Source: Voacanga thouarsii (Eukaryota > Streptophyta > Magnoliopsida > Gentianales > Apocynaceae). From it: DNA of 64,000 nt. The notes under the pieces were generated by a model. That model ran no database searches. It was given only the letters and a program-made list of their open reading frames with translations, and had not been told where the DNA came from. Position numbers and translations under genes: made by a program. The stretch lies in NCBI GenBank assembly GCA_026120185.1, contig JANUWF010002342.1:5394501-5458500 (forward strand), written 5' to 3'. Positions 1 through 11,105 of the stretch are shown in pieces (the first letter of the stretch is position 1; each line of letters opens with the position of its first letter).

Positions 1-94
1 AAAGTACATGTAGGAAAATATTAAGGGAGACTACTTGTGTAAAGATCATGACTTGTTACTTTCAGTCATGCATCAATAGTTGTGTTGAGTTGGG

Positions 95-285
95 AAAGGA
101 GAAAAGAAAAGAAAGAGAAAGAGAAAGAAAAGAAAGATTGAGAAAACAAAAGCTGCTAGAAAATATTGAAAGAGAAAAAAAATTAACAAACAAACAATAG
201 CAGGATTTGAAAAAAAAAGAGAGGAAAAAGAAAGAAAAAAAAAGTGAAAGTGAAAGAGAAAGAAAGATTACAAAAAGAATGGTGG
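95..285 (+). repeat. Purine-only GA-rich tract
   Basis: About 190 bases of nearly pure A and G (runs of gaaaag, agaaag) inside the 3' internal tail. A corresponding tract lies at about 51407-51610 in the second copy, so it belongs to this element family and is not a random microsatellite. Confidence 0.7.
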
Positions 286-927
286 TTGAGCTGTAGGTAT
301 TTCTAAAAAACTTGAGTTCACATCAAGTTCTTGGCACCATTGATGAAAATTAGAATGATCTTGTGAGAAAATTATTGATAAGTTGAGAATGAGTTATGGA
401 AATGCAGGATTTGCTTGAACTATGCTATAATTGCTAGACAAGATTATGGGTTTTGATTAATTTTGGAATAGGATAGCAAGAAGAGTTTGGAATTTCTTAA
501 TACATTTTGTTTATCCTTTTCTTGCAAACTCTTAGCTTCTTTGATATTTGATTACCTATATCCTTCATTTGACAAGCTACATTACATGCCTTTAGCCTTA
601 CATTACAAGCTTGAAAGTCCTACTTGACCTAAGTAGAATCATGATATATCTCGGATTAGTGGAGAGAGCGTATGAAAAGTAAGCTTATGGAATGCATTTT
701 CTTTTTTAACTAAATTCTTTCCAATGGTTTGAGAAGATTGTTAAGTATTGAGATGATTCTACTAAGTCACAATTCACTTACACCAGTCTTGCATTTGTTA
801 TGAAGGATATAGTAGTATATGTTTTATGTTCTTGAATGAAGAAAACATTAGAGATATCGTTTTGAAATTGATTTGAGTGATTCTTTGAAAACTTGTGTTT
901 TTCTTGCTTATCTTTGATACTTTACTT

Positions 928-960
928 GAGGACAAGTAAAGAGCTAAGTGTGGGGGAATA
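928..960 (+). promoter_or_regulatory. Polypurine tract before 3' LTR
   Basis: The sequence runs gaggacaag ... aagtgtgggggaata directly up to the LTR start TGATAGGG. This is where plus-strand DNA synthesis is primed in reverse transcription. The same block precedes the LTR at 52290 and, in variant form, the LTR at 20793. Confidence 0.8.
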
Positions 961-2486
961 TGATAGGGCCTAAATTAGTCATATTTTTCCTAGTTATTTA
1001 AGGCTATTTTGTGATACATTTTGTTCAATAACTAGTCACATTCCTTCATATTTGAGATTTTACGATTGGAAATGTGTTTTGTGCATTATTTCAAATTTTA
1101 GGGGCAAAACAAGGCAAAAACGTCGCAAAACAAAACAAAGGCGGTGCCGAACAGGGTAGAGGAATTGGTGCTGGCCACGTGTTATTAGCACGAACTTCAA
1201 GGCAACAAAAAATCAGTGAAACTAATCAGAACAGAACTGAACCGGCACTGGCTATGAAGCTGGAACCGGCACCGGTTGTACTTTGGAAAGAATAGTGAGG
1301 AAATCAAGAAAAAAATCAACGAACAATTTGAGAAACAGAACACAACCGGCGCCGGCTCTAGGCAGCCAAAGCGGCGCCAGCTGTGCCCTGATGAGAAGGC
1401 GGTGCCTTGAATTTTACACGCGATTTTTGATAATCTGCAGAATTTTAGTATCTCCTTACTTCTAATCGGCCAAAAACCCTACACCACTGAATTTATCACT
1501 TTCTAGGCCTATAAATAGATGGAAAACACAAGAAAAATGGGAGGAATTCATAGATCATAATAGAAAATCACTCAAATTAAAGGAGGAATTCTTCAATTCA
1601 AGGAGGATTGTGCAAGAAGGTCTTCAAAAAAGAAGAAGGAGGCTTGTCTATGAGTGCTTTCTTTTACTTTGTTTTCTTTTTCTTGAACAATGATGTATTA
1701 ATTGTTTTATTGTAATTTGACATTATTTTAGGTATTCATGATATTTAGATTTATTTGATCTTTTGATTAATTGATTATTTTTCTTGGTATTTAATTACTT
1801 GCACTTATTACGAGATTAAATTGGTTGGTTCTTTCCATTAACTCGCTGAGACCAAAGGGGCTGGTGGTGGTTTCAATTTGTTAATTTCATATTTGTTGTT
1901 TATTAACTCACCGAGACCAAGGGGGTTAATTGATGAGGACTGAGTAATTAAAGGTTAATTGATGTCTACCAAAACCAAGGATTCATTGGTTAGTCTAATG
2001 TTTTAAGTTTGCTGAGACCAAGGAAATTTAATCAAGAATTGTGTTTAATGCATCTTTTGGATGAATTAGTTGACACAAAATCAAGTAATGCTAATTTATC
2101 TAGAAGATAGTGATTTCATGGATTGAAAAAGAAGTGAATCTATCTTAATCCTTCATAATGCCAAGAGAATAATTACTTATGATAATGGTTAGGTACTTTA
2201 AGATCATGTTTGTCAAAATAATGGTTTGAGTTACATAATTCTCCATCCTTAATATGTATATATTCTTTTATTTTATTTTATATTTCTTTTTCACTTTATT
2301 GAGTTGGTTAAATAATGAAAGAAAAGTGATTAATGCATACTTGTTCCTTGAGGATCGGCACTCGTTTGAATCCTATGTTATGTTAATGATGAGTACGCTT
2401 GCTCATATATGTAATTTGGGATTAACATTTTAATTTAAACTTGATTGGGAATGTGCTTATTTTTATATAATTTTTATACCCAAATA
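961..2486 (+). repeat. Athila-like LTR (3' LTR, right end lost)
   Basis: Starts TGATAGGGCCTAAATTAG and is collinear with the complete LTR at 52290-53812. It breaks off after the motif atacccaaat, before the terminal tacgcatca that the complete copies carry. It holds a TATA box at 1510-1517, a GC-rich block of ggcgcc/ggcacc motifs at about 1140-1400, and the R-U5 stretch around 1560-1720 that is also shared with the G1 LTRs. Short reading frames inside it (for example 1074-1465) are chance frames. Confidence 0.85.
1510..1517 (+). promoter_or_regulatory. LTR TATA box
   Basis: TATAAATA followed by agatgg. The same box sits at the same place in the sister LTRs (52814-52821, and inverted at 48999-49006), marking the U3/R boundary region. 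Confidence 0.7.
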
Positions 2487-2499
2487 AATATTCATTTTT

Positions 2500-2744
2500 C
2501 ATTACCTTAAAGTACGTGCCAGTAGTACGTGGCCAGCACCGCCTCTCCTATCCTGGCCGGCGCCGCCTCTAGTCTGTTTATTGACGATTTTGCTTTATTT
2601 TACCCCTAATATAAAATAATGCACAAAATATCTTTCCATGGGTAAATTCTCAAATATGAAGGAATGTGATCAGTTACTGCACAAAATATATCACAAAATG
2701 GCCTCAAATAACTAGAAAATATATGACTAATTTAGGCCATATCA
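2500..2744 (-). repeat. Inverted 5'-end fragment of the Athila-like LTR
   Basis: Read on the minus strand, 2744 downward gives the LTR start (TGATATGGCCTAAATTAGTC) and about 245 bases of U3, ending in the GC-rich ggcgccgg block. In the same orientation it matches the right end of the solo LTR 48012-49529. It abuts the truncated plus-strand LTR, so two LTR pieces meet in opposite orientation. Confidence 0.8.
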
Positions 2745-3746
2745 GCACCTATAGCTAAGTCAGTGCTCGAAGGTGCTAAAATGGGGAAAAAGTTGAAAAT
2801 GGTAGTTGATGTTGGTTTGCAAGAAGTTTCTATAGGATTAGATTTGTTTTGTTTATGTTTGGTTTGTTTTGGTTGACATAGATGAATAGGAATGTTTCTT
2901 TTTAAAACAATGGGTAGAACCTCCACACGTAGCATGGAGACACTAACTAGTTTTATATATAATTATATTAGAATTTAAGTCTTCAATTGAACTCTACAAC
3001 TAGATCATTCGTACTTTTAATTTAACATACTCTTATAATAGATAATATTCAAAATAAGGTAATGTATATACTATATAACGTAAAATATATTTACAAATTA
3101 GAGAGTCATACAAGAACAATATGCAAACACATTAAAAAGTAATGTAATGACTAGTTAAATTACCCAAATTATATTTAGATAACGAAGGAAAAAAAAAAGC
3201 CGAAAAGACAAATAAATGTGGGAAAGCCGAGCATAGCCTATAAAAACACCATAATATGGACGAATTGATGAATGAATAAATAGTTTCAAATTCTCAAATC
3301 TCAATGATATTATTTTTACAATATTAGTGTTTTAGAACATCATTAACATTTTAAATTTTATATTTAACTTGTACTTTTTTGGGGAGGTTTAAATAGCATG
3401 TCCCCTTCCTGTATAATTATTATCTCGTTTCAAATAAAATTTTGTATAAAATATTGACATTCTTAATTCTTAAGTCCTAATTGATAACTTTAGTTTATGC
3501 TTTTAAATATTTGGTAATAACAAAATGAAAAAATTCAATTATAAAAAGTTACTTTAATCACCTAAAAAATTAAAAGAATTGTTAATTTTAAATTTTAAGC
3601 TCCGAAAATAACCCATTAGGACATAGGCTATAAGCGATTCTTGCGGTTGGTCCATGTCGGGCTCCTTAACCAATCTAATAGTCTATACCGACAAACCATT
3701 GGGCCCTACTGGTCGATCCTTTAATTGGACTATTCCTACACAAAAC
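2745..3746. other. AT-rich spacer
   Basis: No recognisable element or gene. A minus-strand frame from 2935 runs into the inverted LTR piece and could be a cut exon, but nothing identifies it. The rest is low-complexity AT-rich DNA. Confidence 0.5.
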
Positions 3747-4726
3747 TAGAGCTGTCAAAATGGACCCACCGGCCCAGCCCAACCCACGTGGACTGGTAGA
3801 AATATGGGTCGGGATGGGCCAGTCCATTTTTTTATGGGTTGTAAAATTCTAAGCCCAGCCCAACCCTTCTTAGCCCATGAGCCATTTATATATAAATAAT
3901 ATTTTTAAAAAAATTTCATACCATATTTATATTTTTAGTCCTTAATTGTAACTCTAGTACATATATAATGAATCAAATTATAATTTAAAATAAAATATAA
4001 ATATCAAATAATAAGTTAAGCATATTTTATCTATTATCCTTTATACACATAATTCTACATAAATTTACAATTTTAACAAGTCTGAGAATTAAACATAAAA
4101 AATCACATATTAAAATCCATAACTCTCAAATATATAAATATCGTAATCCAATTTAAAAGTTCAAATTTAGAACATCAAAGTTAAAAATCAACATTTGTTT
4201 CACAATTTCATAAAAGGGTAATGAAAGGCTAAAAGTATTGCTCATATTGCTAGTCTGCCAAAAAGATACACATTCTTTAATCATCTAAGATTTCTTCAAT
4301 TATTTTATTTGAATCTACTATTGACGATGATATATTTGACATTGTTGTTTCAAGGTTGGATTATTCATCTAATAATCACAAATCACAATAAGAAAGACGT
4401 ATATAATTAGTATTATACATACTAATTATTAACTAGTTAAAGAAATTTAAAAAATTGTTATATATTACCATCATCATCTATAATTAGTATGTGTTTTTTA
4501 CTTTTAAAACTTTTGTAATTTTTGAATTTAGGGATTTTAAAAAAAAAAACAAAAGGAGGTGGCCCATGGGCTAAGCCTCGCCCAACCATACTCAACCCAT
4601 GGGCTTTGTGGGCTGGGCCAAATAGGCCCAGATAAAATATGGGCCTGAAAATTCACAACCCACCCCATCTAATATTACTTGTAGGCCGAGCCTGGCCCAT
4701 GGGCTTAGCCCATTTTGATAGCTCTA
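3747..4726. mobile_element. hAT-like non-autonomous DNA element (~980 bp)
   Basis: The ends are inverted repeats: tagagctgtcaaaatgg at 3747-3763 and ccattttgatagctcta at 4710-4726, with one mismatch. Subterminal copies of ggcccagccc/gggctgggcc type motifs face inward from both ends (about 3770-3870 and 4560-4710), and the middle is AT-rich without a reading frame. Flanks cacaaaac and tacgaaac agree at 6 of 8 positions, which suggests a worn 8-bp duplication. Ends of this form are common in plant hAT-type MITEs. No transposase is present. Confidence 0.65.
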
Positions 4727-4891
4727 TACGAAACCATACAGACTGACTCCATACTCAATCGGGCTTTTATTTGGGGTTATGATGAATTGTTCAAAGTTTC
4801 TCAATCATACCCCTCATAACAAAGTCTCTCAATTATACCCTTAAAATTGTGCCCTTCTGTTAAAATTGAAATATCCAAATTAAAATGACCG

Positions 4892-5135
4892 TTCTAAAAT
4901 GAAATAATCAAATTGTTTGTGGGTGAGACTGCAATTTCATCATTAAAATAGTCTATGTAAAGTCCTAATCAAGAAATATCACTCTAATCATTTCCAAAAA
5001 AAAAAAAAAAAAAAAAAGGCAAATTAGGGATTCCTTCTAAAATGAAATAATCAAATCGTATATGGGTGAGACTATGATTTCCTCGTCAAAATAGTCTATG
5101 TAAAGTCCTAATAAAGAAATATCACCCTAATCCTA
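4892..5135. repeat. 143-bp imperfect tandem duplication
   Basis: Two units, 4892-5034 and from 5035 to about 5135, share ttctaaaatgaaataatc, gggtgagact and agtctatgtaaagtcctaat. A poly-A run (about 4998-5017) lies at the junction and a C-rich run follows near 5138-5160. No coding frame. Confidence 0.75.
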
Positions 5136-5389
5136 TCCTCCTCCCCCCCTCCCCCCCTTCCCAAAAATAGCAAATTGTTGATTCTTTCCTCTTTGCAGTT
5201 TTTTTTTCCTTTTTGTTAGGTTTGACTTGTCAATCTTCTATAGTTTTGTTAAACTTCCTATTAAAGTTATATTAGTTTGATCGATAATAATATAAAAAAT
5301 TTAACAAATATAGCAAATTGGTAGCATAGTTTGCTAGCAAACGTACGCCTACGAGTACTCAACTAGTAAAAAAAAAATTCACTAAATTT
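5136..5389. other. Short AT-rich spacer
   Basis: Pyrimidine-rich, then AT-rich DNA. I see no element end or gene here; the left end of the neighbouring LTR could not be fixed exactly. Confidence 0.4.
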
Positions 5390-6184
5390 TAACACAAGTT
5401 ACAATTGCAATATTTATTTCAATTCATCAAGTGCTCTTCGTGGAATCTAACAAAACACAATATAGTGCTCTTCATATCAAACTTGTAGAAAACCATAGTT
5501 GAACTCAATCCAGCATGATTGATCTCCCGTCAACCATTGTTGTAGAAACTCACGGGTTTTCGTTTGACTAGAACATTTCCAACTTGAAAGGCAATAAATT
5601 TGAAGAATAAATTGATTCAAGTCTGTCCATGTATTTGAGTAACAGTAGAAGCAAAAACACTTGAATTGCTATTGCAATATATCAACAAAAACGCACTAAC
5701 ACCAATAGTAGTTGCAACAGATCATTCTCAGAATATTATCATGATATTCAATCAATTTATGTATACAGAATGTCTGTGCGTGTGATTAATCAGATTTTTC
5801 ATCTCTCACATATTCACCTTTTTCAAGTCAGCTTTATTTATATCTCAAGAGCACACGTTTTCTTCTCACATTAGGAAACTACCAGAGCACTTATTTTTTT
5901 TTTATATTTCCTTAGTTAAACATAGTTTCTTTCCTTCTCAAAGTTAACCTCAATAGAATAAAATCTTCTTGTGATTTATTAAAAATATCCTTCAATTAAA
6001 TATATAACAAATGTTTGCCAGATCTTAGTCAGATATTCTTTTAGAATCTTCTGCAAACATTGCTTGCTTAAAGAAAATTTAATCTGCATCAAATTGTGCT
6101 AATAACATTGGTTCCCAAAGAGAATTTAGCATACTCAGTATGTCAGAGAAACATGTTGATGTTCCAATAACATAGATCCTAACA
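5390..6184 (-). repeat. 3' LTR of a minus-strand Sirevirus-like remnant (S0)
   Basis: On the minus strand an LTR begins at 6184 with TGTTAGGATCTATG, preceded by a purine-rich primer site (aaatggagagat). It runs about 0.8 kb toward 5390; the exact far end was not resolved because the partner LTR is missing. It differs from the S1 LTR, so it is a separate family. The internal tail continues at 6185-6408 and, beyond the S1 insertion, at 36497-38362. Confidence 0.6.
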
Positions 6185-6408
6185 ATCTCTCCATTTGGCA
6201 CTATTTGATGCAAAAGCATCTAGTGTAACTTCTGTAACAGAACACAACATAACTTCTGTAACATTATAGTATAATCGCCACATAGCAACATAACTTGTGC
6301 ATAGTAAATACAACAAAATAGATAATATGCAAGGCATCCTATGCTACTATTACAAACCAAAGTGTAGCAACTATAATAATCAGAGTTTGCAAAGTTGTTC
6401 ATTGTAGT
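6185..6408 (-). mobile_element. S0 internal tail with polypurine tract
   Basis: Last 224 bases of the S0 internal region, read on the minus strand, ending in the primer site at about 6185-6196. It is cut at 6408 by S1. The 5 bases GTAGT at 6404-6408 recur at 36492-36496 on the other side of S1, so 6408 and 36497 were once adjacent. Confidence 0.7.
6404..6408. other. Target-site duplication of S1 (left)
   Basis: GTAGT, identical to 36492-36496 across 30 kb. This fixes both ends of S1. Confidence 0.85.
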
Positions 6409-7714
6409 TGTTAGCTCGAAGGGCATTCTCCTATATTTTGATTTATGACAAATATTGATGTGGACTAACATGTGTAATCTATATGTGATAGGACATGTTT
6501 TGACTTTAGTTCTTCCGAGGTGTGCTAATGAGACTGCTAAGCAACTCTTAAGTAATAGAATCCAAGAGTGGGTGATCAAGTATAAAACAAACTTAAGAGA
6601 TTGTATACCAAGAAGTCCTTCAGAAGAATCATAGATTAGGAATTGTTATAAAGGTATTAATTAAAATTTTCTATGTCTCTTTACCTTATGATCAGTTTTA
6701 TTTTTATTCTGAAGCACATAAAAATGATTTCAAAAGAAACGGATATTTCTAAATTTGAATTTTCAGTTGAAGTGGTTTTGGATGGATATCTGCATCCAAA
6801 ACATCATCCAATGATCTGTAGCATTTTTCAAAATATATATCTCTTTGTGAAAAGTGGCATGTTGGACTCACATTTTAGATAGATTCTTTCCACTTTGTGA
6901 ATCCAAAACCCTAAAAATCCTGATAGTAGTAAATAGCCGTTGGGACTTCAGGATTAGCTTTTATAAAAGCTTCTAAAACTCGATTTTGAAGTAAATTTTT
7001 GTTCTATCTCTCTCAGAAATATTCTTACACTTTAGAATAAAAAAATCTCTCTTTTTATTTGTGCTTTAAAGTGAAATAAAATTGTTAAAAAAGTAAAAGT
7101 TATTGGTGCTTAGTTGTTCATATTCTATTTAATCTATGAGCTATCTCTATACTCTTTCTTAAATCCACTTTATATCAAGGTTAAGGAGGTAAAACTCAGT
7201 TGGGGTGAGCCTTGATTGTTGTATTTAAAGAGTTTGGGATAAACTAAGTATTGTGATCCCCTTGTGTAAGATTGGTGTCGCCTACCACCATTGATTTGGA
7301 AAAAGGTTTTAGTGATTGATGTTGAAATCCTTAAGTAAGAACTTAAGAAAATGAATGTAGATCATTTAAGGATCAAACCACTATAAATCCTTAAGTATTT
7401 TCTTGTGGTGATTGCCTAAGTTTCTTCACTACATTTTCACTATTTCTCAATCCTAAATGCTATATTCTTTTTCCAAAATCAGTGTTCATTTAAGTTTCCT
7501 GCATTCTGTAGTATGCTTGTCATTGATAGCTCAATTACCCATCTTTATTTCATACCATCCTCTCACCATTCTGCATTGATTTAAGAGATCTCTGTTTGGA
7601 CTCCTAAAGCTGCGAATCATCTTTCCTATTCAATTCATTTTTTCCAATAGATATCAAATTTTAAATTTGCATTTATTTGCCATAAAACTTTTTCACCCCC
7701 TTTAAGGTTTATCA
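6409..7714 (+). repeat. S1 5' LTR (1306 bp)
   Basis: Begins TGTTAGCTCGAAGGGCATTC and ends ggtttatca directly before the PBS. A TATA box lies at 6961-6969. The copy at 35193-36491 and the inverted solo LTR at 17042-18244 are homologous along their length. Frames such as 6673-6882 inside it are accidental. Confidence 0.9.
6961..6969 (+). promoter_or_regulatory. S1 LTR TATA box
   Basis: TTATAAAAG, repeated at the same LTR position at 35735-35743 and, inverted, near 17681-17689 in the solo LTR. Confidence 0.65.
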
Positions 7715-7716
7715 AT

Positions 7717-7729
7717 TGGTATCAGAGCA
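7717..7729 (+). promoter_or_regulatory. S1 primer binding site (initiator tRNA-Met)
   Basis: TGGTATCAGAGCA begins two bases after the LTR end and is complementary to the 3' end of plant initiator tRNA-Met, the usual minus-strand primer of Ty1-copia elements. Confidence 0.9.
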
Positions 7730-7776
7730 TTGATCTACACTATCTTTAGCTTAACAGCTTTGTAGCAAAGATCTAG

Positions 7777-9540
7777 ATGGCAAACACATCTTCTTTGCCT
7801 TACATTGAAGGGTTTTCTATAAATAGATCTTCTCTATTTAATAGAAGCAACAACACATTCTGGAAAAACAGAATGAAGATATATATGTGCTCAATAAATT
7901 TTGAGCTCTGGAATATGATTGAAAAGGGACCATTTGTCCTAACCAAAGTGATTGAAGGCGAAATAGTACCTAAAGAAAGTGATGAATACAACAGTGATGG
8001 TAATGCTAAAATGACCTGAAACTATCAAGTGATGAACATTCTATGCTATGCTTTTGATGCAAACGAATTCAACCATGTGAGTGGTTGTTATTCTTCTCAT
8101 AACATATGGAAATTACTTGAGGTCATCCATGAAGGAACTAATCAAGTGAAGGAATCAAAGCTAGGACTTTTAGTTCGAGACTATGAGTTATTCACTATGA
8201 AGCCTAGTGAAAACATAACTGATATGTTCACTTGATTAACAAATATAATGAATGGACTAAAGACTTATGGGAAAATTTATTCTCATGGTGAGTAAACTAG
8301 AAAACTACTTGATGCTTCACCAAAAAGTTGGTAGCCAAAAACCTTGGTTATATAGGAATCTAAAAACTTAAATAGCTTACCAATTGAAGAGCTAATTGGC
8401 TCTCTCTTGACCCATGAAATGAAACTTAAAAAGTTTCAAGGGAATGATGATGATGACAAAGGCAAATGAGGAACTGCCTTAAAAGCATTGATGAAGAAGC
8501 CAACAGTGATCAAACTGATAGTAACAATAGTACTGATTTGGATATAGAAGAGTTGGCTATGGTTGCCAAAAAGTTTAGAAAAATGTTTAGAAAATACCAC
8601 TTCAAAAAGGGTAAGAAGTTTATCAAAAAGAAGGGACAAACTTCTTCCTTCAAGTCTCAATGTTTTGAATGAAAAAGTATGAAGCACGCAATCGCTAACT
8701 ATCCACTAGCGAAAGCAAAAGAGGCTAAGTAATTCAAAAAGAAGAAGAAAGACACAAAGACGAAGAAAGGAAAAGAGTTAATTGGGACTAGGGATAAAGA
8801 TGAATTCGAGACTGAAGAAAGCTGTGAATCTGAAAATGAAAAAGCAAACATTTACTTTATGGCCATAGAGGATAAGGTAAATACCACTTCTCCAAATTTC
8901 ATATCCGAATTGCATGATTCTAATTGTGAAAAGCCTGATGACCCCAATGAGTTACTTTTTGACATGTTTCATAAGCTTAAAAAGCTATCTAGAAGAAACA
9001 AGGAAATAAAAGTGAAAATTAATTCATTGTTAAATGAAAATGGGAAGGTGTTAAATGAAAATAATGTTTTACTTGATTCTGTTATGGGCTCAAATGTTGA
9101 AAAGGATGCTGTCCTAAGCATTTTGCATTGTATGTCTTTGGAAAATAAATGTTTGTGTGACAAAGTGCTTTCTCATGAAATTATGGTAAACAATTTTAAT
9201 GATATGAAAAATAGAGTCGATGACCTCACGGCATGCATTGAGAAATTCATAAATGGCAAAAACAACTTGGCAAAATTACTAGGTGCACAACACATAGCAG
9301 GAAATCGAAATGGTCTTGGGTATAGGCATAAAATCAAAGTTGAAAATCATAGACCCTACTTTGTAAAAGCTAGCACTTCATATAGGACACACAATTATTG
9401 CACATATTATGGAAAATCTAGACACAAAGCATCTAGGTATCATGTTAGGAAGAAAGTGGAATCTGGTACAAAAATGATTTGAAAGGTAAAAGGAACAATT
9501 ACTAACCCCGGTGGACCTAAGAAGGTATGGGTACCAAAAA
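7777..9540 (+). pseudogene. S1 gag (broken), Sirevirus type
   Basis: Capsid-precursor region. It starts at the ATG at 7777, 48 bases after the PBS. The first ~80 codons carry the FWKNRMKIYM-type motif of plant copia Gag; the frame then breaks at stops near 8017, 8233 and 8467 and resumes in pieces. A first CCHC knuckle near 8660-8700 is spoiled (second Cys is a stop, last Cys is Tyr). The 8859-9482 piece (207 codons) is a leucine/asparagine-rich, coiled-coil-like extension typical of Sireviruses, ending in a second worn knuckle near 9398-9450. It is followed by a Gly-Pro-Lys-Lys and Trp-Val-Pro-Lys motif before protease. Not functional as it stands. Confidence 0.8.
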
Positions 9541-9744
9541 TCACTCTTCCATCTTATGTATAGGAATATTTATCAGATAAGATGAGCTCTAGGTATCATG
9601 TTAGGAAGAAAGTGGAATCTGGTACAAAAATGATTTGAAAGGTAAAAGGAACAATTACTAACCCTAGTGGACCCAAGAAGGTATGGGTACCAAAAATCAC
9701 TCTTCCATCTTATGTATAGGAATATTTATCGGACAAGATGAGCT
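9433..9744 (+). repeat. 156-bp tandem duplication at the gag-protease boundary
   Basis: Units 9433-9588 and 9589-9744 are near-identical (differences such as ccccggtggacct versus ccctagtggaccc). Each copies the last gag codons and the linker up to the protease motif. The high identity suggests a recent event compared with the decay of the surrounding gag. Confidence 0.9.
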
Positions 9745-11105
9745 CTAAAAAATAGTTTTTGGACAGTGGATGCTCGAGGCACATGACTGGAAATGCTGGG
9801 CAGATGGAAAATATTCAAGTTACAAATGATAGATTTGTCATATTTGGAGAGAAAAAGAAAGGAAAGATACTTGGCATAAGTAACATTGGTAAGGGATCTT
9901 CTACTATCATAATAATAATAAAAAAGTACTATTAATTGATGAATTAAAGTACAACCTACTTAGCATCAGCCAACTACGTGATAATAGCTGCAAATTTATG
10001 TTTGAAAAAGGTTCTTGCAGCGTCATGGATAGTTCCAGCAATAAGACTGTTTTTGTTGCTAACTGTATTGGCAATGTATATGCATTTTATTTTGATGATC
10101 TTGTGGCTCATGATATTAGATACCTCTCCGTGAATAATGATGATAGCTACCTTTGGCATAGAAGGTTAGGTTATGTCCTCAAATGAGCTTGTTAGAGGAC
10201 TGTCCAAAATGAGATTCGATAAAAATCAGGTATGTGATGCTTTCTAATTTGGGGGAAAAAAAAACCAAAACCTCTTTCAAACCAAGAAAATGATTTTAAC
10301 ATCAAAACCTTTTGAACTCATACACATGGATTTGTTTGGACCTATAAAGTCCACTAGTCTTGGTGGTAAGAGGTATGCCTATGTGATTGTGGTTAATTTC
10401 TCAAGATTCACTTGAACTTTATTTCTCCCCACAAAAAGATAAAGCCTTCTCTGAATTTTCAAAACTACTCAAACATGTTCAAAATCTCCTTAGTTGTAAA
10501 TTGATTTCAATTAGAAGTGACAATGATAGAGAATTTTGTAACCATGACTTTACAAAATTCTGTGATGAAAGTGGTGTTCCACATAATTTTTCGGCAGCTA
10601 AAACTTCTCAACAAAATGGTGTGATTGAGAGGAAAAATAGAACTTTGCAAGAAATGACAAGATCAATGTGAAAACTCTCTTCCAAAATATTTTTGGACTG
10701 AGACTGTGAATATAGCCTGCTATATTGTCAACCATATTATGCTAAGACCCATTCTAAAAAAAACTCCTTTTGAGCTCATATTTGACAATGTTCCATCCAT
10801 TTCCTACTTCAAGGTTTTCGGATGTAAATGTTTTGTCCTCAATACTCGAGACAATCTTGAAAAATTTAATAGCAAATCTAATTAGGCTATATTTCTTGGA
10901 TATCCTTCCAACAAAAAGACATATAGAGTGTACAATAAAAGAACTCAATGTGTGAAAGAGTCCGTACATATTGTATTTGATGAATCAAATATATATTCTA
11001 GAAATGATGATAATGATGTAGGAATCACAAAAGAAAGGAGTAGTAAGCAGCAGAAAGGCTCCATCACTTGACATTCATGATAAAGAAGAGGAATTAGAAT
11101 AACAA
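9745..11105 (+). pseudogene. S1 protease and integrase region (broken)
   Basis: The aspartic protease motif Asp-Ser-Gly is at 9762-9770. The GAG-pre-integrase motif LWHRRLG is near 10149-10170. Integrase core motifs follow: HMDLFGP (first Asp) near 10322, RSDNDREF (second Asp) near 10513, and NGVIERKNR (Glu) near 10616, so the DDE triad is still visible. The C-terminal part (VFGCKCFV type) lies near 10815-10990. Stops and frameshifts separate these blocks. The function would have been polyprotein cleavage and insertion of the DNA copy. Confidence 0.8.

Larger units (their letters stand above)
1..960 (+). mobile_element. Athila-like Ty3 element, 3' non-coding internal end (cut by window edge)
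   Basis: This stretch is the untranslated 3' internal tail of a Ty3-gypsy element lying on the plus strand and running in from the left. It matches 51310-52289 block by block, for example the shared phrase around 45-75 about a 'catgacttgttactttcagt' core, and it ends in a polypurine tract directly before an LTR. No coding potential is visible. Assignment to the Athila/Tat group rests on the related LTRs at 12470 and 52290, which are followed by a tRNA-Asp type PBS, and on the Athila-like pol at 14504-19459. Confidence 0.8.

Noticed and set aside
1074..1465. Two overlapping plus-strand ORFs in the LTR
   Set aside because: They lie in U3 of the Athila-like LTR over the GC-rich block; the sister LTRs break the frames.
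6673..6882. ORF of 69 codons and its relative at 35447-35641
   Set aside because: Both are in the U3 of S1 LTRs and are similar only because the LTRs are.
8859..9482. 207-codon ORF as a host coiled-coil protein
   Set aside because: Its position between Gag and protease of S1, and the worn zinc knuckle at its end, mark it as the Sirevirus gag extension.
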